A DNA stretch of 5,515 nt. It comes from Deltaproteobacteria bacterium (GTDB lineage Bacteria; Desulfobacterota; DSM-4660; Desulfatiglandales; Desulfatiglandaceae). The notes under the pieces are model-generated. The model had not been told where the DNA came from. It was given only the letters and a program-made list of their open reading frames with translations, and did no database searches. This document shows positions 1 through 5,515 of the stretch, piece after piece. Position numbers and translations under genes: made by a program. The DNA lies in NCBI GenBank assembly GCA_003646995.1, contig QMLZ01000211.1, positions 1 to 5,515 on the forward strand, in the 5' to 3' direction. How positions within the stretch are numbered: the stretch's first letter is position 1; every line of letters starts with the position of its first letter.

Positions 1-2291
1 CCCGGGCCAAGGTGGGTGAGGAGTTGATCGTCGTCTTGCATAATGCTTGTGTCTTTTATCTCCTGCACGATGGTTCCTGAGCTTTCTTCATCCCCGCCCC
101 GGCGTAAGATGGTCCTTCTCTCTCCACGCCTGACAAAGGCCCAATTGTAGGCCCAAGCGATCTCCCTCGCCGCTTGAAGAGCAGTAGAGACGGGAAAAAC
201 AGCACAGATGTCATCACCACCTGCATAGATCAAATGCCCTCCGTATCTTTGAACTATGTACGGTACGGTGTATAGGGAAAATTCGGCCAAAGCCCCGGAA
301 ATAGCCGCATGCACCCCAGGCGAGAGAGTTCTCTTTTCGTCGAGGAAAAGCGGCCAAAAACACTTCGAAAATTGCTCTGCAACTTTCCCATTCTCGATGC
401 GTGACAAGAGTTCTGGGTGTAACACATCACGCCATCTGGCAGCAAAGCCCCCGGAAAGCATTCTTCCCATTCTGTCTCCATCCATGAGCAAAATTGCATA
501 GTAGCGATCAACCACTTTTGGTTCATCACGGACACTGGCCCTCTTTTCAACGACTTCCCTCACTCTTTTGGCGATGTCCTTAGAGAGTTCCTCAATTTCA
601 GGATCTTCGCGAGGACTTGCCTCCTGCCTATGAAGCCACTCTGCCACCTGTTTTCTCGTAAGTCCCTGATCTTCTATGTCCAATTGCGCTCTATCAAGCC
701 AGTCTTTAGCCGCTATTTCGGTGGTTGAAGGAAACCCCTCGGCCTCCTTAAAGAAGGGGGTGAGGGGGTGATCCTCGGCTGCTGCCTTATAGACTAAGCG
801 TTTGATAATCCCTATGGCGGAGAGACGCTCCGTTTCTTTGAATTCCGTTTTCCGCCACTTTTCACGAATAAGCTTCCAGCATGGATCCTCGCTTGGGCGT
901 GGGTTCTTATCCGGAGGTCTATTGGTAAAATAGCACATTTGCCTGTTGCACTCCACACATGAAAAACGGAGGATTTCATGATCGGGATGGAGTTGGCACT
1001 TTATACCGCCTTCAGATGCACGCTGATCCCGTGGGGAAAGCTTTTGAGCTGCAAGAGCTCGTTGGACAAGATCATGCGAAAGAGGGAAGAAAAATTTCTC
1101 TGATCGTTCGCTGTCAGAATACGGCAATTGACATTCCCTAGCCTTCCGGAGCAACTTTTGGGCTTTCTCCACGATCTTCTCAGGGATATAGTCCTTCGCC
1201 TTTTGTAAAAGATCTTCATCAAGTACTGGGACGGAAGCCCATTGCAAGATCCAGAAATGGTCTACCTGGCGGTCGAATATTTCGTCAAATGCCTTCAGGC
1301 AATCTGACGGGACGTCCTTGAAGCATTGCTTCTTTATAAGCTCTTTCACACGCTGTGCGAGTCCATTCCATCTATTTTTGATTTCCTGTTCAATCTGTCG
1401 GGCAGCTTCTTCGGCTTCTCCAAAAGGGAGAAGAAAGACGAACTTATTGGGAACGGTGGCTGCCCGAGCTTCTACACTGTAACGTCCTCTCCACTTCTCA
1501 AAACCGCACAGACGATCAAGCATTTCTTCAATAAGTGGCTGACCAACCGGGGATGGATAGAGAATGTGATCCGATCCATAGCGTTTTATCACTGCACCCA
1601 TGCCTTCTGCCGTGAGCCAAGAAAGGATCAAGGAGGCCGACCAGTAATCGCGGAGTTTACGCGAACGTGCAATGAAATCTTGCACCGGCGTAATGCTGAA
1701 AACCATAAGGCCGGCTTTCCTCTCAGGAGAGGTGCTGAAACAAGAATAAAGCGCCGAGACCAAGGCACAATGTTGCCAGATGGAGTGATCCGGCATCCGA
1801 CTGTCCGCCGGGAGCTTCCCCCAGCGCCATCCAAGCCCCCAAAGGCTGCTTGCCCGCAAACGATAAGGAAGAACGTGACGGAAGTAATGAAACAGTGAGA
1901 AAAGATAAGAAATTCTATCTTTCTGCGGAAGTCCGTTTATGTCCGCCTCTATCAACTGTTGTAAATCTGCGAAATTGCCACTGCTTACTGGTCCCATTTG
2001 TAGATGAGCATTTTCCCCTGTTGGGTGAGTGATAATGGGGTTTTTGGAAAAATCTACATATCCCCCTGCTTGCCTATCGGGGAGAAAGGTGCGGTCTAAG
2101 CCAGAAGCAACTTGGTCTGCTTGAGAAATCAGAATTTCGTCTGGTGAAGGTAAATACAGTGATTCCTGTAACATTTTACCTCGTTCTTCGTGGCCCCGAA
2201 GAGCAAGGACTTTATCCGGCGGGTCGTGAAGAAAAGCAGCAAGTTTTTCTTCCCAATATTTCTTGTCCGAACGAATGTTATAAGCATTCAT
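1..2291 (-). CDS. cmr2: Cmr2 (Cas10), type III-B CRISPR large subunit with HD and GGDD sites; C-terminus cut by window edge
   Basis: Large subunit of the type III-B Cmr effector complex. In this family the palm domain makes cyclic oligoadenylate from ATP when target RNA is bound, and the HD domain can cut single-stranded DNA. I read one minus-strand frame of 763 codons with no stop from the ATG at 2291 to the left edge. In order it shows: an HD-type motif FLHDPPDK (H22, D23) followed by GHEER (H34); ADQVASGLDR (59-67), as expected at the end of the HD domain; the first palm signature PVQDFIARSRKLRDYW (202-217); a probable zinc site C432-x2-H435, C445-x2-C448; a helical region; MDGDRMG (D604, D606); and AGGDD (G691-D694). 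All catalytic motifs look intact. The last residues, HLGPG, fall just before the expected end of the second palm; roughly 100-250 residues (rest of the palm, C-terminal domain) lie outside. The start is fixed by an in-frame TGA at 2307-2309 with no other start codon after it. It overlaps cmr1 by 14 bases. Identification is very secure. Confidence 0.97.
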   Translation of the reverse strand, partial: MNAYNIRSDKKYWEEKLAAFLHDPPDKVLALRGHEERGKMLQESLYLPSPDEILISQADQVASGLDRTFLPDRQAGGYVDFSKNPIITHPTGENAHLQMGPVSSGNFADLQQLIEADINGLPQKDRISYLFSLFHYFRHVLPYRLRASSLWGLGWRWGKLPADSRMPDHSIWQHCALVSALYSCFSTSPERKAGLMVFSITPVQDFIARSRKLRDYWSASLILSWLTAEGMGAVIKRYGSDHILYPSPVGQPLIEEMLDRLCGFEKWRGRYSVEARAATVPNKFVFLLPFGEAEEAARQIEQEIKNRWNGLAQRVKELIKKQCFKDVPSDCLKAFDEIFDRQVDHFWILQWASVPVLDEDLLQKAKDYIPEKIVEKAQKLLRKARECQLPYSDSERSEKFFFPLSHDLVQRALAAQKLSPRDQRASEGGIKCQLHPDHEILRFSCVECNRQMCYFTNRPPDKNPRPSEDPCWKLIREKWRKTEFKETERLSAIGIIKRLVYKAAAEDHPLTPFFKEAEGFPSTTEIAAKDWLDRAQLDIEDQGLTRKQVAEWLHRQEASPREDPEIEELSKDIAKRVREVVEKRASVRDEPKVVDRYYAILLMDGDRMGRMLSGGFAARWRDVLHPELLSRIENGKVAEQFSKCFWPLFLDEKRTLSPGVHAAISGALAEFSLYTVPYIVQRYGGHLIYAGGDDICAVFPVSTALQAAREIAWAYNWAFVRRGERRTILRRGGDEESSGTIVQEIKDTSIMQDDDQLLTHLGP
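743..760. repeat. Short GC-rich inverted repeat inside cmr2
   Basis: CCTCCTT at 743-749 can pair with AAGGGGG at 754-760 around a four-base loop (one T-G pair). It is followed by a run, GTGAGGGGGTG, to 770. On the coding strand it encodes HPLTPFFKEAEGF (residues 508-520) in the helical region between the zinc finger and the second palm domain. It resembles, from memory, short intrusive palindromes found dispersed in many bacterial genomes. One copy in one window cannot prove this, and it is not a terminator because it lies inside an open gene. Confidence 0.35.
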
Positions 2292-3393
2292 CGAGTCTTG
2301 CCCTCTTCATATATTGATCAAGTATTTCGTGGACTTTGTCCCATATCTGTTTTTGCTTAGATTCTGTGAAGAACATTTGCCGTTGGGCATTTTTACGCAT
2401 TTTTTTGCTGATTCCAAATGGGACATGTAATACGAATCCATAGTAATTTTTTTGTTTTTTACGGACAATGAAACGAATAGGAGAAGCATGACGTGCCACA
2501 CGACCCCAATTGGGTGCACTGTGCGCATAATGATTGGTCAGTGGGAAACCAAGAAGATGTCGCTCATCCACATCATTCGGACCATTAGCTGGCAACTTAT
2601 GGCGGATTTTAATATAAATCTCTGCTAGCTGGAGCATCACATCAGTCCATGACGAGGTTTCATCAGTGCGCCAAAGTAGCAGTTGATTTTGGGGGCTCAA
2701 GGCTAAGGAATAAGGGTAATCCTTTTGAAAAGTCTTGACACCGTAGGAAGGTAACGCTAGTTTTGAGATAGCTATCATACTTAAGTTTCCTGAATACTCT
2801 TTTTGCACGATTTGAAAACTTCCCCATCCATTGCGGCACCGACTTCCAACGGTTCCAAACGCTCTGATATATAGTAAAGCCTTCTTAAAATGTGTATTGT
2901 GTTCAAAAAGATCTTTGGGACCCATAATCTTTAACACAAACGTTTTACCAGGTGGCAAATACGGTCTTTGATAAACAGCCCTTCGGGTGCTTCTATCCCA
3001 AATAATAGGTCCATACCCTAAATAGAGCAAAGGATGGATCTTCCGACCAACTTCAGGGTGATAGACTAAACCCATCTTGGGCAAAGGACCATTTTCTGGA
3101 AAGACGTTTCCCTCAACTGCCACTTTAATAAGGCTTTTGTGTGCATTGTCACTTCCTGAACCGAATAGTTTCCCCTCCTCCTCAAGTAGGTCTCGAGGAG
3201 TGGTAAATTGGTCCCCAGCAGCGACACGCCACCAATAACGAAGAAGTGCTTTGAAAGGTTCTGGTCTCAGGGAAGCATTTTGAAAAGCATCCCCAAGGAA
3301 CATAGGGGTAATGATTTCACAAGTTAATTTAAGATCCACTATATCACCGAAACGCTTTTTCAATAGGCTTTTGTCCAATTCAATTCTGCTCAT
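2278..3393 (-). CDS. cmr1: Cmr1, RAMP-superfamily subunit of the type III-B complex
   Basis: Complete 371-residue protein. Cmr1 sits at the head end of the Cmr complex, where it helps capture target RNA near the 3' end of the crRNA; it is not a nuclease itself. The sequence opens with a RAMP strand and the Cmr1 signature: TCEIITPMFLGDA (24-36), then SLRPEPFKALLRYWWR (41-56), then LFGSGSDN (76-83). A glycine-rich RAMP loop, GTVGSRCRNGWGS (180-192), follows. Length is usual for the family. The start ATG overlaps the upstream TGA stop as ATGA and has the Shine-Dalgarno AAGAGGTG five bases upstream, so translation is probably coupled to the CARF gene. The order cmr1 then cmr2 is the standard one. 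Parts of the gene are notably AT-rich (for example 16 of 60 bases are G or C at 2401-2460), unlike the genes to its right. The assignment rests on the motifs and on cmr2 next door. Confidence 0.95.
   Translation of the reverse strand: MSRIELDKSLLKKRFGDIVDLKLTCEIITPMFLGDAFQNASLRPEPFKALLRYWWRVAAGDQFTTPRDLLEEEGKLFGSGSDNAHKSLIKVAVEGNVFPENGPLPKMGLVYHPEVGRKIHPLLYLGYGPIIWDRSTRRAVYQRPYLPPGKTFVLKIMGPKDLFEHNTHFKKALLYIRAFGTVGSRCRNGWGSFQIVQKEYSGNLSMIAISKLALPSYGVKTFQKDYPYSLALSPQNQLLLWRTDETSSWTDVMLQLAEIYIKIRHKLPANGPNDVDERHLLGFPLTNHYAHSAPNWGRVARHASPIRFIVRKKQKNYYGFVLHVPFGISKKMRKNAQRQMFFTESKQKQIWDKVHEILDQYMKRARLDECL
2301..2307 (-). promoter_or_regulatory. Probable Shine-Dalgarno of cmr2, inside cmr1
   Basis: The minus strand reads AAGAGGG nine bases before the ATG at 2291, within the last codons of cmr1. 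Spacing is at the long end of normal. It supports the only ATG available after the upstream in-frame stop at 2307-2309. Confidence 0.6.
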
Positions 3394-4880
3394 TTGAGCA
3401 CCTCTTCATTCAGGTTTAGAAAACGGTACTTTTCAAGTTCTTCCTCCAGTGTGGGAAACTTTTGTTTGACAATTAACTTTACTATTTCGTAATATCTCTT
3501 TACGTTTTCTGGCTTTATGACTTTTGGTGACAGCCCGTGCTCGAATTCGCTCTTATTACGATCGTGCATCAGGCCACGAAGGGGGCCAAAAGCGCGCTTT
3601 GGTATCTCTGTGGGATTTAAAGTGTGAAGTAACTGAATGCCGAGAGCGAGGGTAATTGGGCCCTTGAGGTCCCGTCTCTCGTAATCTTTCCCGTGCAGTT
3701 GGAAACCAACTTCATGGAAGCGCTCTTCATCCAATGTCAAAACCGAATAGTCAGGCCTTTCATCGTCAAGACCGTAATCTGTCCACAGCCGAAGGTCTAT
3801 ATACCTTTCAAGCGAAGCGTAGGTCAAAAGCACGGCGAGTCCACTTTCTCCACGTGCAAGAGCCCTTTCCGTGGCTGCAAGGTGGTTAAGTACCAAAGGC
3901 ATGCCCTCCTCAAAGAAAGAGGGCTTCCTATTTGCGTTTGTTAATGACACGAGCTTTTCCAGAACCTCAAGGTGGCCTAATAACTTGACTTGAAGCTGAG
4001 CAGCCCATGGCCATCGTCCCATTCTGGCGAAACGGGAGAGGTAACTTTGTAGTTCCTTTAACTTATCGTAGGCCCTGTCGAATCGAAAGCGTTGCCACGC
4101 ATCATATCCTTCGGCCAAAAGGGCTAAAGATTCCGCCTCTCGCGGCTCGTAAAGTCTTTCAGCTAGCGAGTGAGCAATGTAAGCTGCAATGCCGTAATGC
4201 CCTTCTTTAAAGTGATCCCAAAACCTGAGAAATTCTATCTCGCCAAATTCCTCAAGTGGGTTTCTCAATAGACGAGGATACTCAGTGCCGGGAAGGGGAG
4301 AACGTGTATCAGGATCGTATTTGGCATAGTCTACATATACAATGAAAGCTCCTATTAAGAACCCAGCAAGCGCAGCGGAAGCGGACATAGATTTCTTTCC
4401 CCCTGTTGGATCTATAGCCACCTCGTGAGGTTTGAGATCATTCGCTTGAATGAAGGCGTTGATCTCTCTATACCATTCACTTTCGTTGGACTCATCCACA
4501 ATGTGGAAATCAATTCTGTAGCTTGAAACTCCTGATAATTGAATTATAAGATCCTTTACATCCATTCCTGCTACACTTCTTTTATATAAGGAATTCCTGC
4601 TACCGATAATGAGAGCGCGTTCCGGTTGCGCCCAGGCAAGCATGAGAGCGACAGGTTGCCAGGAAAAACCGAGGATACTAATGACAGCCTTGAAGCGAGG
4701 GTGGGGATCAAAGCTTCCATGAAGTGGTAACTCCTTGAACTTTGGAATAAATAGTGGGGCAAAGTCTTTTGCGTAGATTTCATCCCTTTCTTTTGGGGGA
4801 GCTTTGATCCATTTATCCTGAAGAGCCCTTAACCTTTCATCAGGTTCAACAAGGGTCAATTCTCTCTCAGTTTCAGCCAT
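3390..4880 (-). CDS. CARF-HEPN accessory ribonuclease, TIGR02710 (Cas_Cas02710) family
   Basis: Complete 496-residue cytoplasmic protein. Family role: the CARF domain binds cyclic oligoadenylate made by Cas10 and activates a nuclease domain that degrades RNA without sequence preference beyond short motifs. Seen here: a charged N-terminus (1-60) ending in the AVISILGFSWQP strand (65-76), where the CARF fold starts; IIGSRNS (91-97); the family hallmark AIDPTGGKKSMSAS (155-168), a ligand-binding loop; YVDYAKYD and LPGTEYPRLLRNP, both typical of TIGR02710; a helical C-terminal half containing RGESGLAVLLTYASLE (343-358); and the HEPN active-site motif RNKSEFEHG, R441-x6-H448, preceded by LRGLMHD. 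Both the sensor and the RNase site therefore look functional. The ATG at 4880 lies inside the end of hepT (25-base overlap) with a very strong Shine-Dalgarno five bases upstream; the next Met (M80) would remove the first CARF strand. The stop overlaps the cmr1 start. Which cyclic oligoadenylate it binds (cA4 or cA6) cannot be read from sequence. Confidence 0.93.
   Translation of the reverse strand: MAETERELTLVEPDERLRALQDKWIKAPPKERDEIYAKDFAPLFIPKFKELPLHGSFDPHPRFKAVISILGFSWQPVALMLAWAQPERALIIGSRNSLYKRSVAGMDVKDLIIQLSGVSSYRIDFHIVDESNESEWYREINAFIQANDLKPHEVAIDPTGGKKSMSASAALAGFLIGAFIVYVDYAKYDPDTRSPLPGTEYPRLLRNPLEEFGEIEFLRFWDHFKEGHYGIAAYIAHSLAERLYEPREAESLALLAEGYDAWQRFRFDRAYDKLKELQSYLSRFARMGRWPWAAQLQVKLLGHLEVLEKLVSLTNANRKPSFFEEGMPLVLNHLAATERALARGESGLAVLLTYASLERYIDLRLWTDYGLDDERPDYSVLTLDEERFHEVGFQLHGKDYERRDLKGPITLALGIQLLHTLNPTEIPKRAFGPLRGLMHDRNKSEFEHGLSPKVIKPENVKRYYEIVKLIVKQKFPTLEEELEKYRFLNLNEEVLK
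3399..3406 (-). promoter_or_regulatory. Shine-Dalgarno of cmr1, inside the end of the CARF gene
   Basis: The minus strand reads AAGAGGTG five bases before the cmr1 ATG at 3393. The site is within the last codons of the CARF gene, whose TGA stop shares bases with the cmr1 start (ATGA). This fits stop-start translational coupling. Confidence 0.75.
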
Positions 4881-5284
4881 TCATCCACCTCCCTTGCAAA
4901 CTCAGGCAATACCTTGAGGGCCTTTAGGAAATTCTGCCTAAGGAGAGGGATGTCCACCCGCATGTATTCGTGCACGAGGACGTTTCGGAACCCTCCAAAC
5001 CCTCTTAGCCGCAGGTAAAGCCCTGGCGAAATAACACCTTTCTCCTTCATGAGTCTGAGGCCCTCCTCGTAGGTTTCAGAGTAAATCCCAAAAGAGCCAA
5101 GTATGTGATCGGCTATGCCAAAGACCAGATTGGCCGCAGCGATAAGTCCTCGTTCTATCGTCCAGCGAAGGCTCAGCGATTCCTCTATCTCATCCGCCGA
5201 GTGGTCTCGATATCGGGAAAGCTCCTCAAGCACACGGTCAAGCTCCCTCAGCCGTTCCCTTATCGTCTCAGGCCTTAAGACCAC
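4856..5284 (-). CDS. hepT: HepT-type HEPN ribonuclease toxin (DUF86)
   Basis: Complete 142-residue all-helical protein, the toxin half of the MntA/HepT (HEPN/MNT) toxin-antitoxin system. In studied examples HepT is an RNase that MntA silences by adding AMP units to the tyrosine next to the active site. Seen: an N-terminal amphipathic helix (about 5-25), the typical helix RWTIERGLIAAANLVFGIAD (40-59), YSETYEEGLRLMKEKGVI (68-85), and the signature R100-N-x3-H105-x-Y107 (RNVLVHEY), so both catalytic residues and the AMPylation target tyrosine are present. Length is normal. The start is GTG at 5284: an in-frame TGA lies a short way upstream, no other start codon falls between, and GAGGA is four bases away. 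It overlaps mntA by 10 bases, and its last codons contain the Shine-Dalgarno and start of the CARF gene. The partner gene next door makes the assignment firm; whether it acts as an addiction toxin or as part of CRISPR immunity is unknown. Confidence 0.94.
   Translation of the reverse strand: MVLRPETIRERLRELDRVLEELSRYRDHSADEIEESLSLRWTIERGLIAAANLVFGIADHILGSFGIYSETYEEGLRLMKEKGVISPGLYLRLRGFGGFRNVLVHEYMRVDIPLLRQNFLKALKVLPEFAREVDEWLKLREN
4886..4893 (-). promoter_or_regulatory. Shine-Dalgarno of the CARF-HEPN gene, inside hepT
   Basis: On the minus strand this reads GGGAGGTG, five bases before the ATG at 4880. It is the strongest ribosome binding site in the window. It lies within the last codons of hepT, so ribosomes finishing hepT pass over it. 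It settles the choice of start for the CARF gene. Confidence 0.8.
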
Positions 5285-5515
5285 CTCGTCCTCAACCTCT
5301 CCCCGAAGATTTCATGCTGCCGCCTCCTCACCGGCTCCCGGTCCTGATACATCTTCACCACCCGGAGCTCGTAGTCGTTCTCGACATCGACGCTTTTGCG
5401 GTAGATCACCTTTCCCGTGCGTATGATCTCGAACTGAAGCCACAGGGGGGCGCTTCTGAGGTTCACCAGATCGAACCTCTCGCTTCCGAGGTAATCGAAC
5501 ACCGCCTCCCATATC
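5275..5515 (-). CDS. mntA: MntA-type minimal nucleotidyltransferase antitoxin, C-terminal part only
   Basis: The C-terminal 79 residues of a minimal nucleotidyltransferase; the frame is still open at the right edge. MntA proteins transfer AMP from ATP to HepT and so neutralise it. The visible part begins with IWEAVFDYLG and continues with ERFDLVNLRSAPLWLQFEII, then RTGKVIYRKS, which is the usual MNT tail: a strand carrying the third acidic residue (the Asp codon at 5470-5472), then L-x3-AP and RTGKVIY. The GSx10DxD catalytic motif would be in the missing N-terminal 55-65 residues, so activity cannot be judged. A GTG at 5500-5502 in this frame is not the start, because coding similarity continues upstream of it. 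The stop TAA lies inside the start region of hepT. Antitoxin-first order is common for this pair. It is relatively GC-rich. Confidence 0.88.
   Translation of the reverse strand, partial: IWEAVFDYLGSERFDLVNLRSAPLWLQFEIIRTGKVIYRKSVDVENDYELRVVKMYQDREPVRRRQHEIFGERLRTRWS
5289..5293 (-). promoter_or_regulatory. Probable Shine-Dalgarno for the GTG start of hepT
   Basis: The minus strand reads GAGGA four bases before the GTG at 5284; a second AGAGG lies about eleven bases upstream (5296-5300). Both are inside the end of mntA. It is a weak match, but it supports the GTG start, which is the only start codon after the upstream stop in that frame. Confidence 0.5.

Noticed and set aside
254..550. Open frames on both strands around the GGDD region
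   Set aside because: Both are other-frame readings of the cmr2 segment coding for MDGDRMG to GGDD, which is better explained by the long frame.
1326..1898. Plus-strand open frame of 190 codons
   Set aside because: It lies antisense to the palm region of cmr2, which has clear motifs on the other strand. Its translation shows no recognisable domain and has the basic, low-order look of an antisense frame.
1..2280. The idea that the left arm is a pseudogene or non-coding
   Set aside because: A codon-by-codon reading shows no stop or frameshift and all expected Cmr2 motifs in order.
2307..2528. 73-codon minus-strand frame within cmr1
   Set aside because: It is an offset reading of cmr1 with no family features, while the cmr1 frame is complete and conserved.
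5115..5426. Plus-strand serine/arginine-rich frame
   Set aside because: It is antisense to hepT and mntA. The composition bias comes from the GC-rich reverse complement of glutamate/leucine/arginine-rich helices.
5312..5512. Alternative minus-strand frame beginning with ATG near the right edge
   Set aside because: Its translation is arginine/glycine-rich without domain features. The overlapping frame gives a clear MntA C-terminus that reads through to the edge.
1..5515. CRISPR array, tRNA, rRNA or promoter within the window
   Set aside because: No regularly spaced direct repeats or RNA gene signatures were seen, and overlapping genes leave no intergenic DNA for a conventional promoter or terminator.

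Overview
The window is a gene-dense stretch of a type III-B (Cmr) CRISPR-Cas locus. Every gene is on the minus strand, so transcription runs from position 5515 towards position 1. Read in that direction it holds: the C-terminal part of an MntA-type minimal nucleotidyltransferase (5515-5275, cut by the right edge); a HepT-type HEPN ribonuclease (5284-4856); a CARF-HEPN protein of the TIGR02710/Cas_Cas02710 family (4880-3390); the RAMP protein Cmr1 (3393-2278); and the large subunit Cmr2/Cas10 (2291-1, cut by the left edge). Adjacent genes overlap by 10, 25, 4 and 14 bases, so there is no intergenic DNA. The promoter must lie beyond position 5515, and the remaining cmr genes presumably lie beyond position 1.

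The left 2.3 kb looks broken if only ORFs with both ends in the window are considered. It is in fact one uninterrupted minus-strand frame of 763 codons with intact HD, zinc-finger and GGDD motifs. It simply has no stop codon before the edge.

Expected working (established for the families, inferred here): the Cmr complex binds target RNA, and Cmr2/Cas10 uses its GGDD palm site to make cyclic oligoadenylate. The CARF domain of the TIGR02710 protein senses that messenger and switches on its C-terminal HEPN RNase (R441-x6-H448). MntA/HepT is a toxin-antitoxin pair in which MntA AMPylates a tyrosine beside the HepT HEPN active site (R100-x4-H105-x-Y107). Here the pair sits at the head of the effector operon and its genes overlap each other and the CARF gene. 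This is the most interesting point: two HEPN RNases, one controlled by cyclic nucleotide and one by AMPylation, are encoded back to back and probably co-translated with the interference complex.

Organism: the strong Shine-Dalgarno sequences (GGGAGGTG, AAGAGGTG) and overlapping genes point to a bacterium. MntA/HepT plus Cmr is common in thermophiles, so a thermophilic or deep-branching bacterium is my guess, but nothing here fixes the taxon. Base composition is uneven: the mntA/hepT end is GC-rich and parts of cmr1 are very AT-rich, which fits a locus assembled from modules.
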